A stretch of DNA of 64,000 bases, from NCBI RefSeq assembly GCF_029946005.1, contig NZ_JAQSDR010000040.1, forward strand, positions 1 through 64,000. Direction: 5' to 3'. Positions 56,198 to 64,000 of the stretch are shown here, one piece after another. Both the position numbers and the translations under genes were made by a program. Below the pieces are notes generated by a model, which saw only the letters and a program-made list of their open reading frames with translations, was not told the DNA's origin and did not search any database. Position 1 is the stretch's first letter. The number at the start of each line of letters is the position of its first letter. Source of the DNA: Aquabacterium sp. GTDB taxonomy: Bacteria > Pseudomonadota > Gammaproteobacteria > Burkholderiales > Burkholderiaceae_C.

Positions 56198-56557
56198 ATG
56201 CGTGAACGACGTGCCCACCATCACCTTGCTCTGATCGCGACCACCATCGCGGCCCTGCAGGGCGCGTCCGCCAACGCAGAGTCACTGCGCTGCAACGGCA
56301 ACATCGCCGCCGAAGGCGATTCCCGCATGTCCGTTTTGTACAAATGCGGCCAGCCTGTGCTCACCGACAGCTTCTGCGCGCCTGTCTACTACGCCCCCTC
56401 GCTGATGCCCGTGCCCCAACCCTTTGCCAGCGTGGTCATCCCATGTCAGCAAGTCGAGGAATGGCTTTACGACCGGGGCGATGGCAACCTCATGGCCACG
56501 GTGCGCTTCAGGTCCGGGGTGGTGCAATCCATCACCTACGGCCGCTCCCCACGCTGA
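56198..56557 (+). CDS. DUF2845 family exported protein
   Basis: A 119-residue protein with a signal peptide (residues 1-about 27, ending SANAESL). The mature part has four cysteines and the DUF2845 pattern: LRCNGNIAAEGDS, VLYKCGQPV, WLYDRGDGNLMATVRF and a final VVQSITYGRSPR. It is probably periplasmic; function unknown. It overlaps the 3-prime end of norR by 22 bp on the opposite strand. Confidence 0.8.
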   Translation: MRERRAHHHLALIATTIAALQGASANAESLRCNGNIAAEGDSRMSVLYKCGQPVLTDSFCAPVYYAPSLMPVPQPFASVVIPCQQVEEWLYDRGDGNLMATVRFRSGVVQSITYGRSPR

Positions 56558-58065
56558 CCCATCCCCAACCGCACGGCCAGACGGTGAAAATTGCTGCGAT
56601 CCATGCCCGCTTCGCGCGCGGCGGCGGCCATGGCGCCGTCATGCTTGGTCAAAACCGCTTCGATCCACCGACGCTGAAAAGCGTCCGTGGCAGCACGCAG
56701 CCCCTCCCCGTCAACCATCTCCAAAGGCGGTAGAGCTTCGGCACCTGACGCCATCGGCGGCGTGAAATTACGGCCCGACTCGCCCAAGTCAAGGTGAGCC
56801 GGCTCGATGGCCACCCACCTCGCGGCCCGCCCTTGCTCGGACAAGGCACGCAGCGCGGCCCGATTGATCAGATGCTCCAACTCTCGAACATTGCCAGGCC
56901 AGTCATAGGCCAGCAGCGCCGCCTTGGCCTGCGGCGACAAGCGCAGGTTTCGCGCACCCAAGCGGTGCTGGTTTTCCTCCAGAAAACCGCCGGCCAAGGT
57001 CAGCACATCGCGGCCACGCTCGCGCAATGGCGGCACCAACAAGGGATACACGGACAAGCGGTGGTACAGATCAGCCCGAAAACGTCCTTGCGCCACCTCC
57101 TGCTTCAGATCGCGGTTGGTCGCGGCCACCACCCTCACGTCCACCCGCAACGCCTTGTCGCTGCCCGGCCGCTGCAACTCCCCACTTTGCAGCACGCGCA
57201 ACAATTTGGCCTGCACAGACGGCGACAACTCGCCCACCTCGTCTAGAAACAGGGTGCCGCCATCGGCCAGTTCGAACTTGCCCACCCGGTCCTGCACAGC
57301 GCCGGTGAATGCGCCCCGCTTGTGCCCGAACAACTCGCTGTCGGCCAGGTTCTCGGGCAGGGCCGCGCAGTTGAGCTGAATCAGTGGGCGATCCCGCCGC
57401 GCCGATTGGGCGTGCAATTGCTGCGCCACCAACTCCTTGCCCACACCGGTCTCACCCAGAATCAGCACGGTCAGATCTGAAGACGCGACGATGTTGATTT
57501 CGCCCAGCAGCTGCTGCAAGGGCGGGCTGTGGCCCAGCAAGCGCCGGGGCTGTTGACCAGTTTGCAGCAAGGCCCGCGACACGGCTTGCTCGCGTTCAGC
57601 GCGCTCGGCCAGCGCCCCCATGGTGTTCTGCTTTTCGATGCTGTCTTCAAACAGGGCGGTCAAGGCTCGCAGCTGTTCAGGCGACACATTGGCCAGCGCC
57701 CCAGGGGTCAAGGCGTCCAGCGTGATCAGCCCCCACACGCGACCGTCTAACACCACAGGCGCGCCCATGCAGTCGTGCACTGGCAGGATGTCCGGGTGGC
57801 CTGCCACCAGCCCATCGTAGGGGTCGGGCAGATGGCAATCGGATGGAAAACGCAGGCCCTGCCCGCTTGAAAGCAATTGCGCCAACCTGGGATGCTGCGC
57901 CACGGCGAAGCGTCGGCCCAAGGTGTCTTCGCTCAAGCCATCAATGGCCACCGGCACCAATGCATCGCCTTCCAAGCGAAGCAAGGCTGCCGCATCGCAC
58001 TGGACCAGGCTCCGTGCCGCTGCCAGAAGGCGCCGATAAGGGGGCTCCGAGTTTTGATTGGTCAA
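56536..58065 (-). CDS. norR: NO-responsive sigma-54 activator NorR
   Basis: A 509-residue bacterial enhancer-binding protein. Residues 1-about 165 are the GAF domain that binds nitric oxide at non-haem iron. The AAA+ domain at about 185-420 has Walker A LGETGVGKELV, the sigma-54 contact loop GAFTGA, FLDEVGELS and RADLYHRLSVYPL. A Fis-type helix-turn-helix ends the protein (AAAREAGMDRSNFHRLAVRL). The start appears to be TTG at 58065: no in-frame ATG or GTG lies before the conserved region. It is divergent from hmp, and three NorR sites lie between, the first overlapping this start codon. Confidence 0.93.
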   Translation of the reverse strand: MTNQNSEPPYRRLLAAARSLVQCDAAALLRLEGDALVPVAIDGLSEDTLGRRFAVAQHPRLAQLLSSGQGLRFPSDCHLPDPYDGLVAGHPDILPVHDCMGAPVVLDGRVWGLITLDALTPGALANVSPEQLRALTALFEDSIEKQNTMGALAERAEREQAVSRALLQTGQQPRRLLGHSPPLQQLLGEINIVASSDLTVLILGETGVGKELVAQQLHAQSARRDRPLIQLNCAALPENLADSELFGHKRGAFTGAVQDRVGKFELADGGTLFLDEVGELSPSVQAKLLRVLQSGELQRPGSDKALRVDVRVVAATNRDLKQEVAQGRFRADLYHRLSVYPLLVPPLRERGRDVLTLAGGFLEENQHRLGARNLRLSPQAKAALLAYDWPGNVRELEHLINRAALRALSEQGRAARWVAIEPAHLDLGESGRNFTPPMASGAEALPPLEMVDGEGLRAATDAFQRRWIEAVLTKHDGAMAAAAREAGMDRSNFHRLAVRLGMGQRGERP

Positions 58066-58117
58066 TTCGACAACACTAACGTCATTAAGACAACAACTCT
58101 CATGCTGTCATTTTAAC
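58061..58117. promoter_or_regulatory. Three NorR binding sites (GT-N7-AC)
   Basis: GTCAATTCGAC at 58061-58071, GTCATTAAGAC at 58081-58091 and GTCATTTTAAC at 58107-58117 all fit the NorR core GT-N7-AC. They lie 52-124 bp upstream of the sigma-54 promoter of hmp. Three sites is also the number in the norVW enhancer of Escherichia coli. Confidence 0.75.
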
Positions 58118-58168
58118 AACAAGATACCAATTACGTTTGAGATCAAGCACTTGCGAGCGGCATAGGCC

Positions 58169-58184
58169 TGGCACGGTAATTGGA
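58169..58184 (+). promoter_or_regulatory. Sigma-54 promoter of hmp
   Basis: TGGCACGGTAATTGGA matches TGGCAC-N5-TTGC except GG for GC at -12. Transcription would start near 58196 and give a leader of about 33 bases. Confidence 0.6.
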
Positions 58185-58228
58185 TTGAACCTTTCAGACA
58201 TTCAACCAAGCACCTCAGGAGCCCATCC

Positions 58229-59404
58229 GTGTTTTCAGCCCAGACCATTGCCCTCATCAAGGCCACCGTGCCCGTGCTTCAGCAACATGGCGAAGCCATC
58301 ACCACGCACTTTTATCAGTTGATGCTGCGTGAGCACCCCGAACTCAAGGCCTTCTTCAACGAGGCCCACCAAGCCCACGGCACGCAAGCCCGTGCACTGG
58401 CCGGCGCCGTGCTGGCCTATGCCGCCAACATCGATCGCTTGGAAGCCCTGGCGGGCGCCTTGCCGCGCATCATTCAGAAGCACGTGTCCCTGGGCGTCGA
58501 GGCCCAGCACTACCCCATCGTGGGCCAATGCCTGCTGCGCGCCATCAAGGAAGTCCTGGGCGATGCGGCCACTGACGACATCATTGCCGCCTGGGGTGAG
58601 GCCTACACGGCCTTGGCCAACATCCTGATCGCCGCCGAAGAACAGGTTTACCAAGACAACGCCGCCAAGTCAGGCGGATGGCGTGGCACGCGCGCCTTCA
58701 AGGTCGCACGCAAGGAGCCCGAGAGCGACCTGATCACCTCCTTCTACCTGGAGCCCAGCGATGGTGGGCCGTTGCCTGCCTTCCAACCGGGCCAGTACCT
58801 GACGTTGGTGCTCAATGTGAACGGGCAGGAACTGCGACGCAACTATTCGCTGTCTGACGCGCCAGGCAAGCCGTGGCTGCGCATCAGCGTCAAGCGCGAA
58901 GCTGGTGGGCTGGCGTCCAACTGGCTGCACGATGACGTGCAAGTTGGCCAGGAACTGCGGGTGCAGGCCCCCGCCGGTGACTTTGTGCTGGACGGAGCGA
59001 CACGGCCGCTGGTGCTCGTCACCGGTGGCGTGGGCATCACGCCCGCCATGAGCATGCTGGAAGCCAGTGCCGCCTCCGGCCGTCCCATCCACTTCATTCA
59101 TGCGGCCCGCCACGGCGGCGTGCATGCCTTCCGCGACCGGGTGGAAGAGCTGGCAGCCCAGCATGCCAACGTCAGTGCCACCTATGTCTACGAGCAACCG
59201 CGCGACACCGAGTTGCCGCACACCGTTGGCAGAGTGAACCAGGATCTGCTGGGCCAACACTTGCCGGCCGACCGGGACGTGGACGTGTACTTCATCGGCC
59301 CAAAGCCCTTCATGCAGGCCATCTACCAGATCGGCCGAGACCTCGGCGTGCAATCCAACCGACTGCGGTACGAGTTTTTTGGACCGATGGAAGCCATCGC
59401 CTGA
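58229..59404 (+). CDS. hmp: Nitric oxide dioxygenase (flavohaemoglobin)
   Basis: A 391-residue flavohaemoglobin. The globin domain (residues 1-about 140) has distal Y29 and Q53, proximal H85 and Y95, all in the positions known from E. coli Hmp. The reductase has the FAD motif RRNYSLSD and NAD motif VTGGVGITPAMS. It converts nitric oxide and oxygen to nitrate using NADH. Start is GTG at 58229, preceded by CAGGAG. It lies downstream of NorR sites and a sigma-54 promoter, so NO induction through NorR is expected. Confidence 0.97.
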   Translation: MFSAQTIALIKATVPVLQQHGEAITTHFYQLMLREHPELKAFFNEAHQAHGTQARALAGAVLAYAANIDRLEALAGALPRIIQKHVSLGVEAQHYPIVGQCLLRAIKEVLGDAATDDIIAAWGEAYTALANILIAAEEQVYQDNAAKSGGWRGTRAFKVARKEPESDLITSFYLEPSDGGPLPAFQPGQYLTLVLNVNGQELRRNYSLSDAPGKPWLRISVKREAGGLASNWLHDDVQVGQELRVQAPAGDFVLDGATRPLVLVTGGVGITPAMSMLEASAASGRPIHFIHAARHGGVHAFRDRVEELAAQHANVSATYVYEQPRDTELPHTVGRVNQDLLGQHLPADRDVDVYFIGPKPFMQAIYQIGRDLGVQSNRLRYEFFGPMEAIA

Positions 59405-59487
59405 TCGTTCGGGCTCGGCCATGACCGGCCGGGGCGCCGAATCGCTGGCACAAAGCATGCATCTCGCTTGGCCCCGGGAGACCTGCT

Positions 59488-59691
59488 TTGAACAGTCAAC
59501 GCGAACGGCGCTTACAGCCCCAGCCACTGCAAAATGCCCTCGACCGGATTCAGATCACCCGGGTGAAGACCCGCGTGCCCATGAACCGTGCGGAGCAGAG
59601 AGTGGCGCTGCTGATCTGGGTTTGTTCGATCTGCACTGCCTTGCTGGCAGTCTCTGAAATATGCTCGGCGCTTCACGTAGCATTGCAGTGA
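59488..59691 (+). CDS. Possible small membrane protein
   Basis: A 67-residue frame starting at TTG, with GGGAG about 8 bases upstream. The first 35 residues are basic and polar; residues about 39-65 form one hydrophobic helix (VALLIWVCSICTALLAVSEI). No family was recognised. It lies alone in the 348-bp gap between hmp and tRNA-Ser. It may not be translated. Confidence 0.3.
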   Translation: MNSQRERRLQPQPLQNALDRIQITRVKTRVPMNRAEQRVALLIWVCSICTALLAVSEICSALHVALQ

Positions 59692-59710
59692 GTCACACGA
59701 TGCGCCAAAG

Positions 59711-59741
59711 AAAAACCCCCTGAGAGCAAGCTAACAGGGGG
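59711..59741 (-). terminator. Terminator after tRNA-Ser
   Basis: On the minus strand CCCCCTG and CAGGGGG pair in a 7-bp stem with a 12-base loop and are followed by TTTTTC. It lies just after the tRNA-Ser CCA end and probably ends the accA-tilS-lysC-serX transcript; the other strand has a T-run too, so it may be bidirectional. Confidence 0.75.
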
Positions 59742-59752
59742 CATTCTGTTTT

Positions 59753-59843
59753 TGGCGGAGATGGAGGGATTCGAACCCTCGATACGCTTTTGGCGTATGC
59801 TCCCTTAGCAGGGGAGTACCTTCGACCACTCGGCCACATCTCC
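59753..59843 (-). tRNA. tRNA-Ser (anticodon GCU)
   Basis: A 91-base class II tRNA with encoded CCA. The acceptor is GGAGATG with CATCTCC, the anticodon stem CTCCC/GGGAG with loop CTGCTAA (anticodon GCT), a long variable arm (ATACGCCAAAAGCGTAT) and T arm GAGGG-TTCGAAT-CCCTC. It reads AGC and AGU. It follows lysC on the same strand. Confidence 0.96.
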
Positions 59844-59916
59844 AGCACAGCTAGCATTATAGCCGTCAAAACGGCGCCAACCCTTGCTCTGCCGTCAAAA
59901 CAACGGCACTTTCAAT

Positions 59917-61176
59917 TCAAGCAGCGCGCGCTTCCTCTAGCCCAAAAGCCTTGTGCAAGGCCCGCACCGCCAACTCCATGTACTTCTCATCAATCACCAC
60001 CGAGGTCTTGATCTCGCTGGTGGTGATCATCTGGATGTTGATGCTTTCTTCAGCCAGGCAGCGGAACATCGTTGCGGCGATACCCACGTGGCTGCGCATG
60101 CCAATGCCCACGATGCTGACCTTGCAAATCTTGGCATCACCCACCACCTGCAGCGCGCCAAGTGCGGGCACCACATTGGTTTGCAGCAATTCCATGGTTC
60201 GCGCGTAATCATTGCGGTGCACCGTGAATGAGAAGTCGGTCTTGCCATCGTGCGACACGTTCTGAATGATCACGTCCACGTCGATGTTGGCCTCGGCCAC
60301 CTTGCCCAGGATCTGGTAGGCAATGCCGGGGGTGTCGGGCACGCCGACCACGGTGATTTTGGCTTCGTCGCGGTTGAAGGCGATGCCAGAGACAACGGCT
60401 TGTTCCATTTTTTCGTCTTCCTCAAAACTGATCAAGGTGCCCGATGCGGCTTCCACATCGAGGTCAATGTCCCAGGGCGTGAAGCTGGACAGCACGCGCA
60501 GGGGCACACGGTATTTGCCGGCGAATTCCACCGAACGGATCTGCAGCACCTTGGAGCCCAGGCTGGCCATCTCCAACATCTCTTCAAAGCTGATGCTGTT
60601 CAGGCGGCGCGCCTCGGGCACCACGCGCGGGTCGGTGGTGTAGACACCATCCACATCGGTGTAGATCAGGCACTCGTCGGCCTTCATGGCGGCGGCAATC
60701 GCCACGGCCGAGGTGTCCGAACCACCGCGACCCAGCGTGGTGATGTGCCCGTTGGGATCCATACCCTGGAAACCGGTGATAACCACCACTTTACCCGCCG
60801 CCAGGTCAGCCCGCACGCGCACGTCGTCGATGCTTTCGATGCGGGCCTTGCTGAAAGACGAATCGGTTTTGATGGGCACTTGCCAGCCGGCGTAGCTGAC
60901 CGACTCCAGGCCTTCAGCCTGCAGTGCGATGGCCAGCAAGCCCACGGACACCTGTTCGCCCGTGGAGGCGATCATGTCGAGTTCGCGGGGGCTGGCGCGG
61001 TCGGAGATTTCCTTGGCCAGGCCGAGCAGGCGGTTGGTGTCGCCGCTCATGGCCGAGGGCACGACCACCAGTTGATGGCCAGCCCGAACCCACTTGGCCA
61101 CGCGCTTGGCCACGTTGCGGATGCGCTCCGTGGAGCCCATCGACGTGCCGCCGTATTTGTGAACGATCAGTGCCAT
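59917..61176 (-). CDS. lysC: Aspartate kinase
   Basis: A 419-residue aspartokinase of the lysine-sensitive alpha2beta2 type. The catalytic domain (residues 1-about 250) has VHKYGGTSMGS, the SGDTNRLL loop, GRGGSDTSAVAIA and YTDVDGVYTTDPR. Two ACT domains follow from about residue 265 (ITVVGVPDTPGIAYQIL, VSIVGIGMRSHVG), which bind lysine and threonine in relatives. It phosphorylates aspartate at the head of lysine, threonine and methionine synthesis. It is downstream of tilS by 95 bp. Confidence 0.97.
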   Translation of the reverse strand: MALIVHKYGGTSMGSTERIRNVAKRVAKWVRAGHQLVVVPSAMSGDTNRLLGLAKEISDRASPRELDMIASTGEQVSVGLLAIALQAEGLESVSYAGWQVPIKTDSSFSKARIESIDDVRVRADLAAGKVVVITGFQGMDPNGHITTLGRGGSDTSAVAIAAAMKADECLIYTDVDGVYTTDPRVVPEARRLNSISFEEMLEMASLGSKVLQIRSVEFAGKYRVPLRVLSSFTPWDIDLDVEAASGTLISFEEDEKMEQAVVSGIAFNRDEAKITVVGVPDTPGIAYQILGKVAEANIDVDVIIQNVSHDGKTDFSFTVHRNDYARTMELLQTNVVPALGALQVVGDAKICKVSIVGIGMRSHVGIAATMFRCLAEESINIQMITTSEIKTSVVIDEKYMELAVRALHKAFGLEEARAA

Positions 61177-61271
61177 GTCAGGATGAAGTTGAAGGGTAAC
61201 GATTACTTGGTCGAGCCTTCGATTTTAGCCCGTTCAACCAATGCCGCCCCACTTCCCATGATCGAGACACG

Positions 61272-62615
61272 TTAAATTGTCAGATTGGGCACCCAAATCA
61301 GGGTGACCTGGGGCTCGCCCGGAGCAGCCAAAGCACGGGCATCTACTCCCAGGCCTCGCACAAATACCAGTTGCCCTTGCGCAAACACCAGCGGCCCTGC
61401 GCGCTCCCATTCGGGCACCGCTTGCGCTTGAAACTGCTTGCGCAAAGCACGCGAGGGGCGGTTGGGGCCAAGCTGAAAATCCTCGCCGCCCTCCCGCGAG
61501 CGGATCTCCACCTGCGCCAGTCTGGACAAAGCCATCCCGCCACTGTCCACCACCGACACCACCAACTCGCCCCCCCACTCGGGCAAGGCATGGCGACCTG
61601 GCCCATCAACGCTCAACAGCACGCGGGTAGAGGCATCATTGGATGAATGCTTGGCCAGCGCAGCCGGGCGGCAGACCAACCCCCCCCGGTACAGGCAAAC
61701 ATCAAAAGCCCCCGCCCGCCACTGGATGGAGCGGCCGGTGTCCACCAGCGACGGCAACTCTTGCGTCAGCCGCACCACGGCGCTGGCTGGCAGGTGCCGA
61801 TCGGTCCGGGTGGTGAACCAGTGCCGAAGCAGTTCCCGCTGATGCGGCAGCGGCAAAGCCAGCAGCGCGGGCGCACTCAAGGCCTCCGCCTGGTCCGGCA
61901 CCAGCAAATCAGCCAAGGACTGCGCCAACCAATCTTGCAAACACACAAGGGCGTCAGCAGCCCTGGAAGCCGACTGGGCCAGCGACACCTCGGCCTGCTC
62001 AAAGGCCGATTCCAAGGCAGGCCAGACGGTGAGCCTCACGCGGTTGCGGGCGAAACGAGGATCGGCGTTGCTGTCGTCTTCCACGTGCGCCAGGCCGTGG
62101 TGGGCCACATAAGACTCAATGGCGCGTCGAGGCTGAGACAGCCAGGGTCGCTCCCAACGGATGCCATGGCGGTCGGCGCTTGAAGGCATCGCCGACAAAC
62201 CCGCGATGCCCGCCCCACGCAGGGCTTGCAGCAAAAAGGTTTCGGCTTGATCGCGCCGATGGTGGGCGAGCAGCACGGTATCGGCCCCGGCTTCTTGAGC
62301 CATCTCGGTCAGGGCCCGGTAGCGTCCGTCGCGGGCCAGGGCCTCCACGCTGTCACCCGGATTTTGATTCAGGTTGAGCCGACGCCAGACCAGACTGACC
62401 GGAAGACCTTGCCCGGCCCAAGCCTCGCACTGCGCCTGGGCATGCGCCAGCCACTGGTCAGCTTGGGCACTCAAGCCATGGTGGACATGCAACGCGACGA
62501 CGCGCAAGCCCGGCTGTTCCAGCGCGGCCACGGCTGTGGCGTGCAGCAAGGCGGTGGAATCACGACCTCCGCTGTAGGCCACGCCAATGCAGGCGCACTC
62601 ACCCACCGCGTTCAT
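61272..62615 (-). CDS. tilS: tRNA(Ile)-lysidine synthase
   Basis: A 447-residue TilS. The PP-loop is AYSGGRDSTALLHA at residues 13-26, and LLAHHRRDQAETFLLQALRG follows; the C-terminal domain has the substrate-binding FQLGPNRPSRALRKQFQ. It modifies C34 of tRNA-Ile(CAU) to lysidine using ATP. The ATG at 62615 is preferred; a TTG at 62624 overlaps the accA stop and cannot be ruled out. Confidence 0.95.
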   Translation of the reverse strand: MNAVGECACIGVAYSGGRDSTALLHATAVAALEQPGLRVVALHVHHGLSAQADQWLAHAQAQCEAWAGQGLPVSLVWRRLNLNQNPGDSVEALARDGRYRALTEMAQEAGADTVLLAHHRRDQAETFLLQALRGAGIAGLSAMPSSADRHGIRWERPWLSQPRRAIESYVAHHGLAHVEDDSNADPRFARNRVRLTVWPALESAFEQAEVSLAQSASRAADALVCLQDWLAQSLADLLVPDQAEALSAPALLALPLPHQRELLRHWFTTRTDRHLPASAVVRLTQELPSLVDTGRSIQWRAGAFDVCLYRGGLVCRPAALAKHSSNDASTRVLLSVDGPGRHALPEWGGELVVSVVDSGGMALSRLAQVEIRSREGGEDFQLGPNRPSRALRKQFQAQAVPEWERAGPLVFAQGQLVFVRGLGVDARALAAPGEPQVTLIWVPNLTI

Positions 62616-62620
62616 GGGGC

Positions 62621-63592
62621 TCAATGCTCTTTGGTGTCGTTGTAGCGGCCGTAACTTTGCAGGCGGTCATAGCGTTGCTGCAACAGCTCTTTGACCTTCA
62701 GGTCGCTGAGTTGGCGCATGGCATCGTTCAAGCCACGCTTGAGGTTGGCCGCTGCTTGTTTGTGGTCACGGTGCGCGCCACCCACCGGCTCGCTGACGAT
62801 CTTGTCCACCAGCCCCAAGGCCTTCAGGCGGTGCGCCGTGATGCCCAGGGCCTCAGCCGCCTCTTCAGCGCGGTCCGCCGTCTTCCACAAGATGGAGGCG
62901 CAGCCCTCCGGCGAGATCACGGAGTACACCGAATACTGCAGCATCAGCACCTGATCGGCCACGCTGATGGCCAGCGCGCCACCAGACCCACCCTCGCCAA
63001 TGATGGTGGTGATGATGGGCACTTCCAGGCGCGCCATTTCAAAGATGTTGCGTCCGATCGCTTCTGACTGGTTGCGCTCTTCGGCGCCAATGCCGGGATA
63101 GGCACCGGGCGTGTCCACGAAGGTGAACACTGGCAGGCTGAATTTCTCGGCCACCTTCATCAGGCGCAAGGCCTTGCGGTAGCCCTCAGGGCGCGACATG
63201 CCAAAGTTGCGCATCGCGCGCTCTTTGGTGTCCCGGCCTTTTTGGTGGCCCAGCACCATGCAGGCCTGGCCGTTGAAACGTGCCAGCCCACCCACGATGG
63301 ACAAATCGTCCGCGTAATGGCGGTCACCGTGCAGCTCCTGGAAATCCGTGAACAACTCGTTCACGTAATCCAGCGTGTAGGGCCGCTGGGGATGGCGTGC
63401 AATCTGCGTCACCTGCCAGGGCGACAGGCTGGAGTACACATCCTTGGTCAGCTGCAGGCTCTTCTTGCTCAGCCGGTCGATCTCTTCCGAGATGTCCACG
63501 GCCGATTCGCTTTGCACGTAGCGCAGCTCTTCAATCTTGCTTTCAAGCTCCGCGATGGGTTGCTCGAATTCCAGGAAATGTCGTTTGCTCAT
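62621..63592 (-). CDS. accA: Acetyl-CoA carboxylase carboxyltransferase subunit alpha
   Basis: A 323-residue AccA of normal length. It begins [18 protein letters not shown] and has [43 protein letters not shown] and [19 protein letters not shown], the CoA and biotin sites. With AccD it transfers the carboxyl group from biotin to acetyl-CoA in fatty acid synthesis. It is followed by tilS at 5 bp and preceded by the glycosylase gene. Confidence 0.97.
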   Translation of the reverse strand: MSKRHFLEFEQPIAELESKIEELRYVQSESAVDISEEIDRLSKKSLQLTKDVYSSLSPWQVTQIARHPQRPYTLDYVNELFTDFQELHGDRHYADDLSIVGGLARFNGQACMVLGHQKGRDTKERAMRNFGMSRPEGYRKALRLMKVAEKFSLPVFTFVDTPGAYPGIGAEERNQSEAIGRNIFEMARLEVPIITTIIGEGGSGGALAISVADQVLMLQYSVYSVISPEGCASILWKTADRAEEAAEALGITAHRLKALGLVDKIVSEPVGGAHRDHKQAAANLKRGLNDAMRQLSDLKVKELLQQRYDRLQSYGRYNDTKEH

Positions 63593-63625
63593 GGCAAGTT
63601 GTCCTCAGTCACGCGCAGCAGGTTT

Positions 63626-64000
63626 TTATGATGCCGAGGGCAGCGGGTCAAGGCTGCGCCACAGATACCACGTTCCCACTGTGCGATAGGGGGCCCAGGC
63701 TTCCGCAATGTCACGCGCTTCGGCACGTGACACGGGTTCACCACTGAAATAACTCTCGCTGATCGCCTTGATCAATACCGTGTCGTCCAGCGGCAGCACA
63801 TTGGGCCGCATCAGGTGAAAAATCAGGAACATCTCGGCGGTCCAGCGGCCAATGCCACGGATGTCCACCAGCTCCTCGATGATGGTCTCGTCCTCCATGC
63901 GCTCCCAGTGGTTCACATGGACACGGCCTTCGGCAAAATGCTTCGCCAGGTCTTGCAGATATTCGGCTTTGCGCACTGACAAACCCGCTGTGCGGAGCTG
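63626..64000 (-). CDS. DNA-3-methyladenine glycosylase II, C-terminal part (partial)
   Basis: The last 124 codons of a HhH-GPD DNA glycosylase; the N-terminus lies beyond the right edge. It contains the helix-hairpin-helix LVDIRGIGRWTAEMFLIF and the catalytic Asp in RPNVLPLDDTVL, then AEAWAPYRTVGTWYLWRSL. Such AlkA-like enzymes excise alkylated purines. It precedes accA on the same strand by 33 bp, an order common in Burkholderiales. Confidence 0.93.
   Translation of the reverse strand, partial: QLRTAGLSVRKAEYLQDLAKHFAEGRVHVNHWERMEDETIIEELVDIRGIGRWTAEMFLIFHLMRPNVLPLDDTVLIKAISESYFSGEPVSRAEARDIAEAWAPYRTVGTWYLWRSLDPLPSAS

Overview
The window is GC-rich (about 60 percent by eye) chromosomal DNA whose gene content fits a betaproteobacterium of the order Burkholderiales, probably close to Comamonadaceae. 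Support comes from the alkA-accA-tilS-lysC-tRNA-Ser run, the urtABCDE and ure genes, the PEP-CTERM protein and the tightly packed, often overlapping genes. No insertion sequence, prophage, CRISPR array or rRNA operon was seen. The species cannot be named from this sequence alone.

Layout. 1-5020: N-terminal part of a giant LapA-type repeat adhesin on the minus strand that runs off the left edge. 5249-7159: a DUF1841 protein, an FKBP-type prolyl isomerase and a PEP-CTERM exported protein. 7193-12955: the urea ABC transporter urtABCDE on the minus strand. 13091-16528: a spermidine-synthase-like methyltransferase-fold protein, a FapA-family protein and a LuxR-type response regulator. 16525-20085: a 1186-residue protein joining an NCS1 nucleobase-type permease, a cysteine-rich cluster, a histidine kinase and a receiver. 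20138-29206: urease genes ureA, ureJ, ureB, ureC, then ureE, ureF, ureG, split by a three-gene iron(III) ABC transporter whose genes alternate strands. 29214-31490: tRNA-Arg(CCU) and ethanolamine ammonia-lyase eutBC. 31599-35943: a CPA1 antiporter and a large atypical penicillin-binding protein. 36112-47991: a five-gene glycogen/trehalose operon (glgC, glgX, treZ, a malQ-treY fusion, glgA). 48289-56557: small accessory units (TetR with SDR, DUF2239, HMA-like, ECF42 sigma with YciI and a deleted VOC protein, GST with a flavin-binding protein, LysR, EcsC, DUF2845). 56536-59404: norR divergent from hmp. 59488-64000: a doubtful small membrane ORF, tRNA-Ser(GCU), lysC, tilS, accA and a partial alkA.

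How it works together. The central 22 kb is a urea-nitrogen module. UrtABCDE imports urea, urease hydrolyses it, and UreE/F/G with UreJ supply nickel. The permease-kinase fusion with its translationally coupled LuxR regulator sits between transporter and enzyme and is the best candidate for an unusual nutrient-sensing system. Purine and allantoin breakdown ends in urea, so an NCS1-type sensor domain fits, but its ligand is not known. ureD, normally needed for urease maturation, is not in the window. The glg/tre operon can make glycogen and turn it into trehalose. eutBC adds a second ammonia-releasing reaction. NorR and Hmp form a nitric-oxide response with three GT-N7-AC sites and a near-consensus sigma-54 promoter.
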